Origin: Coemansia sp. RSA 1804
Taxonomy: Eukaryota; Kickxellomycota; Kickxellomycetes; Kickxellales; Kickxellaceae
Reading direction: 5' to 3'
Length of the DNA: 17,550 nucleotides
Assembly (NCBI GenBank): GCA_027578815.1
Contig: JANBTH010000431.1
Span: forward strand, 1-17,550
Made by a program: the position numbers and the translations under genes. The notes below the pieces were generated by a model. It saw nothing but the letters and a program-made list of their open reading frames with translations, was not told the DNA's origin and made no database searches. This document shows positions 10,240-17,550 of the stretch, one piece after another (the stretch's first letter is position 1; every line of letters begins with the position of its first letter).

Positions 10240-11660
10240 TCTTCAAGACTCTAGTTGATTTCCAGACAGAAAGGGAACGTGCGACTGGTTGTATTAGAAA
10301 TAAGAATAGAATAGAATATATTTTTAATTAAAACAAGGCTGAATTCGGAAAGCAAAAGCAAAGAAAAACAAGTTTTACTGAGTAAGAAAAGAAGTGGAGT
10401 TGAAGGGAAAAAGGAAAGAAATAGCGACGTTACGGCTGTGTCACTTTTTTGCATTTTTTGCCCCCTCTTCCTGTGACGTTATTCCTTTTTCAGCCAACTA
10501 GTAAGAAAAAAAGGGAGCTGCTGGCTTTTCTTCTATGAGTGGAGATGATAAAAGTGAAGCAAGTTTAATAATAGACATGCATTAGAGATCTTGTTTCTTT
10601 GTTTTGTTTTGATTTATCCTACAGAGCGTAGCGCATGAAATGAAACTAAGCAACAAGAAACACAAATGCAATACAAAAGTTGTAGCGGAGATAGATGGCA
10701 ACATAATCAGCATCGGTGTTAGTATCAGCATCAATGACAATGTTCCATTTTTTATCTTTGACAAGCCCCTAGACCAATAGACCCGAAACGGCTAGCGAGC
10801 TGAAAATAACAAGCTCACAACAGCAGCCGACTCGAAGGGAGAGGAAGCGAAAATAGAATAAAAGAACATGCGCCCAAAAACGAGGGACAAGCTTTCTGAA
10901 ATAGAGAAAAGGGCTATAGAAACAATGCGATTGAGGAGAGAAAGAGAGGGGAGAAGGTATTGGTTGTAAAGACCCTTTTTGCACAAAGACGAAAAATACC
11001 CTCTTTCCTGTCCTTTAAAATATTGACAAAAAGGCAAAAAAAGGTCACTTTCAAATTTCCATTTTTTGTTCCAAAGACGTTCCATGCCGCACAATCAAAA
11101 GGTAAACAGAGGATTCTGCTTTTCTTGGCATTTTCCTTTTTTTCCTCGCTTCGCATATGGCTTTCCACGCTCATGCTTGCTTTGCTGTTCCTTTTTTCAG
11201 TGCTGGTGCTCAGTGTTGACGCAAGTATAACCCGGCAGTGAGAAAAAAAGTCCACAAAATGAATAAATAAAGACGTAATTCCACATTTTCAGCTTTCAGT
11301 AGGATGGGAAAAATGGAACACAACAAAAAAATCAATAACACTTGATATATATTATTTTTCCGCATTTTTGGGTTTATTTTTTTCTTCATTTCCATTATCC
11401 GCATTTTCCACTTTTATTTCAACATCCATTTCACCCGACTTTTTTTCTTTTCTATTCCATTGATATTCTTAGAAGCGGAAGAGAAAAGAGAAAAAAGTCA
11501 AGACTTTCATATTCAAAACTCCATTCCCCCTTTCTTCTCTTTCTCTTCATATTAGCTCTCTTTGTCTCATTTTCCCCCACTTTTTTGCATTCTTTTTCTC
11601 TCTACTATATCTTTTTCTTCTTTGTCTGGAAACACATAAAAAAAGCGGCTTGTATCCAGA
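10240..11660. promoter_or_regulatory. Divergent intergenic region, VPS13 (left) and PLC-like gene (right)
   Basis: This 1421-bp AT-rich stretch separates two divergent start codons, so it must hold both promoters. The VPS13 side is purine-rich on the plus strand at about 10330-10430, which is a pyrimidine tract on the VPS13 coding strand. The PLC side has a strong T/C tract at about 11350-11640. A CCAAT pentamer lies at 10774-10778 and two GACGTTA heptamers at 10426-10432 and 10475-10481. ORFs here are short, low in complexity and mostly lack ATG. I saw no tRNA or other RNA gene. Confidence 0.6.
11346..11353 (+). promoter_or_regulatory. Possible TATA element of the PLC-like gene
   Basis: TATATATT stands directly in front of the long pyrimidine tract that leads to the ATG at 11661. 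It is about 310 bp from the start codon, which would require a long 5' UTR through the T/C tract. The base composition makes chance occurrence likely. Confidence 0.22.
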
Positions 11661-12842
11661 ATGAAAGCAGCATCGGTTGTTCCCCTACTCGTTGCGAGCG
11701 TAGCCCTGGCGCTGGGCGTGGCCACGGCGCAGCAGGCGGTAGCAGCCAGAGACACGACGGTGCGTGTCCCCGTTCCCTTGATACCGAGAGCGGCAGAAGC
11801 TCCAAGGGTCCCCAGGGCCCCAAGGGTTCCGAAAACATCAGGGGCGCAGCGCCGCAGCTCAGCCAGCAAGTGCAACGGATACAGCGAGCTGTGCGACCGG
11901 AAGCTCAACCTGGTGGCATTCCCCACAACGCACAACTCGTTTGCGTCGGGCGACAACATTGCGGCAAACCAGAACAAGGGCATCCCCGACCAGCTGGACG
12001 ACGGCATCCGCGGCTTCATGCTTGATCTGCACAACGCCAGCTCCAGCACGCTCTTCAGACGCGCATCGGCGTCAGAACCGTACCTCTGCCACACATCGTG
12101 CGTGCTGCTTAACGACGGCCCGCTGTCTGATACGCTCAAGTACTTTACGACCTTCCTGGAGGCGCACAGCGAGGAAGTCATCAGCATCTTCCTCGAGAAC
12201 GACGATAACTTCTCGGCCACGACCATTGCGCAGGCGTTTGAGGATGCTGGGCTGGACAAGTTCGTGTACACGCCAAGCGGCAGCAGCACCAACTACACGT
12301 GGCCGACGCTCGGCGAGATGGTGGAGAAGAACACGCGCCTCGTGGTGCTAGTCGACAGAAACAGCGACACCAAGAGTGTGCCGTGGCTGGTGTATGACCG
12401 CAACTACGCTGTGCAGACGCCGTATACGGTGGGAGTTGGAAGCACATTTGGATGCAGCCTGATGACCGATGCACAGCCGCTTCTCGTCATGAACCACTTT
12501 GTCTACACCAACTACAGCGTGCTCAGCATGGAGGTTGAGAAGCCGTCGCCCGACACTGCCAGCTCCGTCAATACGCGCCAGAGCATCGTTGACCAGGCAA
12601 ACGTCTGCGGTGCTGCCGCGCGCTTCCCCAACTTTATCACCGTTGACTTTTATGACGTCGGCGACCTCTTCAAGGCCGTAGCCGACATCAACAAGGTCCA
12701 GTACTCGTCGCCTTCTGTCTCAACCGACTTTAGCTCTGCCGCCTCCGACTCGCACACCACCAGCGCTGCATCCTTATCTGCTGCCACAGGCTCAACCGCG
12801 GTGCTTGCTATTGCTGTTTCTGCTCTTGCGCTTCTGCTCTAA
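11661..12842 (+). CDS. Secreted, probably GPI-anchored PLC-like phosphodiesterase
   Basis: 393 residues from an ATG in good context (CCAGAATGA). Residues 1-23 form a signal peptide (hydrophobic core VVPLLVASVALALGVATA). Residues 30-70 are a Pro/Arg-rich linker with PRV/PRA repeats and a QRR dibasic site at 63-65. The catalytic domain (71-350) belongs to the PLC-like TIM-barrel superfamily: FPTTHNSFA gives His91, GIRGFMLDLHN supplies Arg117 and Asp122, and YLCHTSC gives His144. The two His match the general acid/base pair of PI-specific PLCs. NFITVDFYDVGDL closes the barrel. There are six Cys and four N-glycosylation sequons (N125, N183, N211, N284). A Ser/Ala-rich spacer and hydrophobic end (VLAIAVSALALLL) look like a GPI-attachment signal. 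It probably acts at the plasma membrane or cell wall; the substrate (phosphoinositide or glycosyl-inositol lipid) cannot be told. No intron is needed. Confidence 0.86.
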   Translation: MKAASVVPLLVASVALALGVATAQQAVAARDTTVRVPVPLIPRAAEAPRVPRAPRVPKTSGAQRRSSASKCNGYSELCDRKLNLVAFPTTHNSFASGDNIAANQNKGIPDQLDDGIRGFMLDLHNASSSTLFRRASASEPYLCHTSCVLLNDGPLSDTLKYFTTFLEAHSEEVISIFLENDDNFSATTIAQAFEDAGLDKFVYTPSGSSTNYTWPTLGEMVEKNTRLVVLVDRNSDTKSVPWLVYDRNYAVQTPYTVGVGSTFGCSLMTDAQPLLVMNHFVYTNYSVLSMEVEKPSPDTASSVNTRQSIVDQANVCGAAARFPNFITVDFYDVGDLFKAVADINKVQYSSPSVSTDFSSAASDSHTTSAASLSAATGSTAVLAIAVSALALLL

Positions 12843-14481
12843 CACGCCCTTCTAATCATTACTAGAACACGCATGTCTTTTTTGTCTTTTTTCTCTACCA
12901 CGACCTTCTTTTCTGTCTCTTTGTATGCAATACATTTTTCCGTTTTGTGATGATTCTACGGACTAGCATATAGTGCAACTTCCTTGTCTGTTGACCTGCT
13001 GGCCGCCACCGCCGCTAACAGAGAGCAGGAGTGCGCAAGAGCAAAGCGCACGGACGCAAAGGAGACTCCCTCAAATGGAATCCAATTGTGTGTATGTGTG
13101 TGGAGGGGGGGAAATACCATCAGCCAAAATGAGCTGTTATTATCATTTGTTGTTTCCGTTTTCTCTCTTTTTCTCTTTTCTTTGGCTCGCTCCAGTCTCG
13201 TTACAGAAAGAACGGGGAACGACAAAGAGAAAGAGAGCGGGAAACGTCCGCCTTCATAGTGAAGCTCGTCTTTACAGTGAGAGAAGGATGATATTCCTGC
13301 CTGGAGCCAAAAAGACAAGGAAAAAACATGGACAAAACGAAAATAATGGAAAGGAAGACGTCTCTATAGCTCTGCTATGTTTTTGGATTGTCTCTATGTG
13401 TTTTTCTGCGGTTGCTGCTGCTGCTGTTATGCCGGTAAGATCGGCGCATAAAGCATGGAAACAAAGGAGCCGAGAAGGGCGCTTGATGAAATGCTAGCAA
13501 AAAAAAGAAAAAGGCAACATGAAAGAAAAATTAATCTGTCGTATATGACTTTGAATTGTGAGTGTGAGACTGATATGAAGCTTGAGCTGACTTGGAAACA
13601 GAACTGCCCAACAGAGAAGCCCCGTATATTCGTATATCTGCAAATACAATTGGAAAAAAGAAATGTGAAGTAAAATGAAAGATCCCGCCATATCTTGTGT
13701 GTTCAATCTTTAATGTGCAATTCTGGGTTTTGCTCTTGCTTGTTCCATCTCCCACATCACCGCACCTATCCCATCCACCGCCAACTGGCTGTTTGCATTG
13801 CTTTTGATGCAACCTTCAAAGGAAAAAAACATAAAAAAGGCCAAAAGACCTGAAACGGTGGGGGAGAGTGTGGATTTCTTTGGCTCGAGTGTCGGAGAAG
13901 CAACAGGAGTGAAAAAAAGGAAATCGATTTGTTATTTTTGGGCTGGGATTTTTTCCTTACTATTTTTTTTGGAAAGGCAGAGGAAAAAGGTTTAGGGCGA
14001 GAAGGGGAGTGCGATGCTTTTACAGCACTTCTTTCCGGTTTATTTTTTGCTCTCTCTCTTCCTTTTTCCTCTTTCTCCATTTCAAGCTTCTTTCCTTTCT
14101 CTTTCTTCTTCTTGAAAACCTCAACAACCTCATTCTTTTTCTTTGGCTTTTTCAATCCTTTTCAGTCCTTTTTTTGCATTATTTTTCACTCTGTCTCTTG
14201 ATTATCTAGAGCTTTTTTTTGAGCGTAGCAGACGACACTGGAACAAAACGATTCTCAAAGAAATAATAACTGAACGAGAAGAATAACTCGTCTCCCCCCT
14301 CTCCCTCATTTACATTATACTTTTTTCACTCCTCCCTCCTCTTTTCTTTGCACTGACGAAAAAATAACTTCTTTGTCTCTTCTCTCATTGTTATTTTATT
14401 ATATTTCCATCCATTTCATTTTTGGCTATTACTACACTCCTTTCATATATACCATCATTGATATTCTGGCATACACAACAT
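12843..14481. other. Intergenic region between the PLC-like and Ser-rich genes
   Basis: No gene can be supported in this 1.6 kb. The first part should hold the PLC-like 3' UTR; no classic AATAAA is visible near it. A modestly GC-richer patch at about 12990-13080 is followed by a GT run and a G run (13087-13110). Long pyrimidine tracts at about 14035-14200 and 14280-14460 precede the next start and probably belong to its promoter or 5' UTR. ORFs here begin with non-ATG codons or have homopolymer-like composition. Confidence 0.55.
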
Positions 14482-16410
14482 ATGAGCAAACGTTCCTCCT
14501 CCCCCTCACCTCCGCCATACGAGAATTCGCCAGAGCCGGTATTTGCACAACATAGCCAGGCACCCGTTGCCACCTCCGCCGCCAGACGTATCATCAGCAC
14601 AGCATGCACATTGTCATCGCGGTTGAAGGTCTGCACAGAGGCAGGCGCCATGGAGGCAGCAGTACCGGCATCGGGGGCGACTGGCAACGGGGACACCTCT
14701 GACCACGGCAGTCTGTCGCAATCGGCACCAACAAGCCCATTCATCTCACGCCTGGCATCCAGTGGAGGAGCCTCGGCAAAGACGCCATCGTTTGCTCCGC
14801 TTTCTCCCTACGCGCTGTCGGCCTCATACAACCTCCCTCTTCTTCCTCGCGCAACGTCTCCTGCATCCACCACACCCACCGCTTCTGTTGCCTCTGCCTC
14901 TTCCGCAAGAGTGAGGACCGGAAGTATTGGCGCCATTCTCCGAGCTGGCCGGGATCTGCGGCCTCCAGTAGCTGCCCCCGCCACTGCCACTCCCACTGCC
15001 GAGCAGCTTTTGCGTCTCCCGCACCAGCGCACGCTTAGTGTGCAGAGCCTGGCAGCCTCTGGATACACTGGCAGCGGGTCGCCGACATCTGCGGTTGCGC
15101 CGGGGCTGGAGCGCGCAGCCAGTAGCAGCGGAAGCAGCAGCAACCGGCAGAGCAGACGGTGCTCGGTGGCGGTGTCGACTAATCTGAGTATCACGCAGGG
15201 GCTCCCGGTTGATCCCGACCGGCTTGACATGGACGAAGACGAGGATAACGACGACGACAGCGACGGATACCACTCGAGCGGCATTCTGAGCGCACACAGC
15301 GATGAGAGCGACTTTGAGGCAGACGACGATCCGATGGATCTGGATGGTGTGGCCGATGCTGCGTCGGTGGGCCAGCAGTCATCGCTGGCTTCGGCGGCAC
15401 TGACGCGCAGAGGCCGACGCTCGAGCCACCACCACCACAATCATAGCAACCCAATGGCGCATGACGTTGCCAGCGCTGGCAGCACGCCGCGCAATAAGGC
15501 GTTTGAGCGGCTGCGGTCGCTTGTGGAGGAGGATAAGCAGGTGCTGGCGTCGGAGATGGAGCACGAGGGCCAGATCACCAGATCTATCCGCCACAGCTCT
15601 GTGCAGGAGTGGCTGCGCCGATCGTCGTCTGCCGGCCTATCATCGTCACCGGGGCCTGCGGCTGACGACGGCTCATCCACACTGACGCTTGCAGCTCTGC
15701 GCGGCTCCGGATCTGCAGCTAGGCCGACAGAGTCGTCTGCGCCGTCAATGGTCTCGAGCCCTGGCCTGACTACCGCGCTGAATGTTGCTGGTGCGGTGGC
15801 TGCTTCCGTGGGTTCTACTTCTGGCGTCTCCACGGTGGCGTACCCGCCAGCTGGCCCCGGCATGCTTCTCTGCTCGGCCGTGCCTGCTAGCAGGAAACGC
15901 AAAATTGCGGATGATGATGGGGCCAGCAGCAGCGGCGGCGACGCTACCACCGACGAGCCGAGCACGCCGCACTCGCATCAGCAGTACAAGCGTCTGGCGA
16001 TGTCTCCGTCGGGGCTGCGTGTGCAGATTGGCATGGGCGCCAGTGGCAATGGTAGCAGCAGCAGCAGCAGCAGCAGCAGGCGCGTGATATTTGCGCCATC
16101 GCAGTCGGGCCCCTCGTCACCGCTCCTTGGATCCGTCTCCCGTCCCATCGCAATGGCAGTCTCTGGCGGAGCTCATTATCCGTTGCTCCAAGGCGGCGTG
16201 CTTGGCGGCGGCAACGGAAAGAGCCCAATGAACAGAGTGCGGTCACGCAGTGGTGCAATGCCGCTTGGCTCCTCGGGCAGCGGGTACTATGGTAGCGCTA
16301 GCAGTATCGGCAGCAGCGGTAGTGGTGCTAATATCATGCAGGCAAACGGTGTCTTTAGTCGGATGAACATTAGCGACAAAAAGACAGGAGCCAACCAAGA
16401 TCCGCCATAA
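14482..16410 (+). CDS. Ser-rich, mostly disordered, probably nuclear protein of unknown function
   Basis: 642 residues from the first in-frame ATG (MSKRSSSPSPPPY). The frame is open further upstream, but with no ATG and with promoter-like AT-rich sequence. A later ATG at 14650 has a stronger context (GCCATGG) and could be the start instead. I do not recognise the family. Numbering from 14482, the protein has many Ser/Thr-Pro sites (SPSP, TSP, LSP, SSP, STP, KSP), an acidic block (249-262, DMDEDEDNDDDSDG), a His cluster (315-321), a compact charged module (335-383), a basic RKRK nuclear-import signal (471-474), eight Ser in a row (525-532) and a Gly/Ser-rich tail. No enzyme fold, DNA-binding domain or membrane segment is visible. 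The pattern suits a phospho-regulated nuclear factor, which is inference only. GC-rich third positions and the long frame support real coding. Confidence 0.78.
   Translation: MSKRSSSPSPPPYENSPEPVFAQHSQAPVATSAARRIISTACTLSSRLKVCTEAGAMEAAVPASGATGNGDTSDHGSLSQSAPTSPFISRLASSGGASAKTPSFAPLSPYALSASYNLPLLPRATSPASTTPTASVASASSARVRTGSIGAILRAGRDLRPPVAAPATATPTAEQLLRLPHQRTLSVQSLAASGYTGSGSPTSAVAPGLERAASSSGSSSNRQSRRCSVAVSTNLSITQGLPVDPDRLDMDEDEDNDDDSDGYHSSGILSAHSDESDFEADDDPMDLDGVADAASVGQQSSLASAALTRRGRRSSHHHHNHSNPMAHDVASAGSTPRNKAFERLRSLVEEDKQVLASEMEHEGQITRSIRHSSVQEWLRRSSSAGLSSSPGPAADDGSSTLTLAALRGSGSAARPTESSAPSMVSSPGLTTALNVAGAVAASVGSTSGVSTVAYPPAGPGMLLCSAVPASRKRKIADDDGASSSGGDATTDEPSTPHSHQQYKRLAMSPSGLRVQIGMGASGNGSSSSSSSSRRVIFAPSQSGPSSPLLGSVSRPIAMAVSGGAHYPLLQGGVLGGGNGKSPMNRVRSRSGAMPLGSSGSGYYGSASSIGSSGSGANIMQANGVFSRMNISDKKTGANQDPP
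15484..15630 (+). other. Compact helix-prone module in the Ser-rich protein
   Basis: Residues 335-383 (TPRNKAFERLRSLVEED, then ASEMEHEGQITRSIRH and SVQEWLRR) are the only part with regular hydrophobic spacing and balanced charge; everything around is Ser/Gly/Ala/Pro-rich. It is predicted by eye as two or three short helices and is the part most likely to be conserved and to bind a partner. Confidence 0.5.
16054..16077 (+). repeat. (AGC)8 trinucleotide repeat encoding poly-Ser
   Basis: Eight identical AGC codons lie in the Ser-rich gene. It is a pure repeat and therefore likely to vary in length among strains, without changing the frame. Confidence 0.95.
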
Positions 16411-17550
16411 CCACACTCTATTTCCTTTCAAATGTCACTCACTCCTCCCTTCTTTTCACATCGTGCTTGTTTATTCTTGACCCTTTCGTCCGTTCTCCAT
16501 CCTTCCCTGTCTCTTGCTAGTTGCCTCTCTCCCCTTTTCTTACAGCGTCTTTTCCACTTTCTTTCCTTCAACATTGTATTTGTAATTCCTTGTTTTTTTC
16601 CACAGTTCGAGCGCCAAATGATACAAACCCGGCCAGCGGACAAAATAACTAGAGGTAAATTAATTAATTAATATATAGATCTTCTGAGCAAAAGAATCAT
16701 GCACACTGGGGGGCAATACGGATCTATTTTAATCGTCTTTATGCTTATCTAATTGCACACATATTGTTGCTTCGTTTCCACTCTAAAGTCGTTCTTTATC
16801 TCATTTGGAATCGACATTCATGGATGCAATTTCCGCGCTTGTTCCTAGCCCCAGATAGAGCATCTCTCGCATGTGGCCAGCCGCAAAAGCCAACAGGAAA
16901 GAAGGAAGTAGAGAGAGATAGGAGATTGTCCCTTTTTCTCCCCCCTTTCAAAATGTGCCAGATAATGAAAGCGATATGCTTTTTTCCAACCTTGTAGGTA
17001 GGAACACCCACACGTCATGGCACAGCGTGTATGTGGGTGCTGTGATTTTTTATCCTTCTTTATTTCCAATTAATTCTATTGGGCAAATACTTTGCGACAA
17101 CATGCAAATCATGCCCAAAAGTCTGTCCGAAAAAGTTGCCGAATGGTAATCATAAAACAACTGTGCATCTCTTCCTTTCTTTTTTGGGGTGGTCATATTC
17201 AAATGGCGGACAATAACAATTGCCAGATTGCTCAAAAGGAAGAAGAGGAAGAAAGCAATCCGCCCGCGTGTGTATCATGGGATGGAAAAAAGGACGATAC
17301 CTCCGGTCATTCAGAACCCAAAATAAGAAAAATTCCACAGAGCTGGGCAAAAGAAGAAAGAGAAAGGGGAAATAAGAAAGTCTGGACTGTGCAAATAGAA
17401 GAGAGGAAAGGAAAACAGAATTGAACCATGTGAGTGCACATTGTTTTACTGGATGTGGGTGAAAGATAAACAGTTTGGAATATCCAACTCTTATTCCATA
17501 TCATGCGGAAGCCCAGCCGGGAGTGGGAAGGAAGATAATGGCAGACATAC
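16411..17550. other. Region downstream of the Ser-rich gene, no supported gene
   Basis: The first 200 bases are strongly pyrimidine-rich and end in TTTTTTCCACAG (to 16605). An AT block with TTAATTAATTAA follows (about 16656-16674) and may serve 3' end formation. An imperfect inverted repeat lies at 17005-17039. A 73-codon ATG ORF at 17203-17424 is purine-rich and unconvincing. No RNA gene or mobile element was seen. Confidence 0.5.
17005..17039. repeat. Imperfect inverted repeat (possible hairpin)
   Basis: CACCCACACG (17005-17014) pairs with CGTGTATGTGGGTG (17026-17039) as a ten-pair stem with a four-base bulge and an 11-base loop. It is not followed by a T run and its role is unknown; short inverted repeats of this kind arise by chance. 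Confidence 0.4.

Noticed and set aside
10792..11404. Minus-strand ORFs in the divergent intergenic region
   Set aside because: They are Phe/Leu/Ser/Lys-rich, short, mutually overlapping and lie in AT-rich DNA; no domain or consistent codon use.
11342..12025. Plus-strand 227-codon ORF overlapping the start of the PLC-like gene
   Set aside because: Its first half is translated pyrimidine tract and its second half is the PLC-like gene in the wrong frame.
12973..13497. 174-codon frame after the PLC-like gene, and the GC-richer patch near 12990-13080
   Set aside because: It begins at GTG, not ATG, and crosses a GT run and a G run; no family resemblance. The GC patch is too short to call a gene remnant.
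14444..14453. ATATATACC as TATA box of the Ser-rich gene
   Set aside because: It lies only about 30 bases before the ATG, too close to leave room for a normal transcription start and 5' UTR.
15484..15630. Whi5/Nrm1-type G1/S repressor motif in the Ser-rich protein
   Set aside because: The TP-rich, nuclear layout suggested it, but the module lacks the regular K/L-x-x-L-x-x-A-x-x-K pattern I associate with that motif, so no name is given.
16652..16674. TTAATTAATTAA block as a replication origin or att site
   Set aside because: Simple AT repeat without direct-repeat partners or associated genes; more likely 3' end or background composition.

Overview
The window looks like nuclear DNA of an early-diverging filamentous fungus. 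The evidence is a large VPS13 gene of fungal type, a secreted PLC-like protein with a probable GPI-anchor tail, GC-rich and intron-poor coding regions, and AT-rich intergenic DNA full of T/C and A/G runs. The near absence of introns (one in more than 10 kb of VPS13) would suit Kickxellomycotina or relatives, but this placement is a guess from gene style, not from a sequence search. There is no sign of bacterial operons, phage, CRISPR or insertion sequences.

Layout. Positions 1 to 10239, minus strand: the 5' 3354 codons of VPS13, running off the left edge without a stop. It has one 175-nt intron (9968-10142) close to the start. Exon 2 is an uninterrupted frame of almost 10 kb that any tool requiring both a start and a stop inside the window would miss. 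The many shorter ORFs across 1-9990 are shadows of it. Positions 10240-11660: a divergent intergenic promoter region. Positions 11661-12842, plus strand: a secreted PLC-like phosphodiesterase. Positions 12843-14481: intergenic. Positions 14482-16410, plus strand: a 642-residue Ser-rich, probably nuclear orphan protein with one compact, helix-prone module. Positions 16411-17550: AT-rich, with no supported gene.

Functional reading. VPS13 is a bridge-type lipid transporter at membrane contact sites. This copy retains the N-terminal chorein end, a candidate FFAT-like ER-tethering motif, all six VAB adaptor-binding repeats with their invariant asparagines, and the start of the APT1/ATG2_C-like region. 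The PLC-like protein acts at the cell surface and the orphan protein probably in the nucleus. Nothing in the sequence links the three genes into a pathway; they look like ordinary chromosomal neighbours. I found no convincing new system. The points most worth checking are the FFAT-like motif, the low-complexity insertions in VPS13, the orphan module at 15484-15630 and the possible propeptide of the PLC-like protein.
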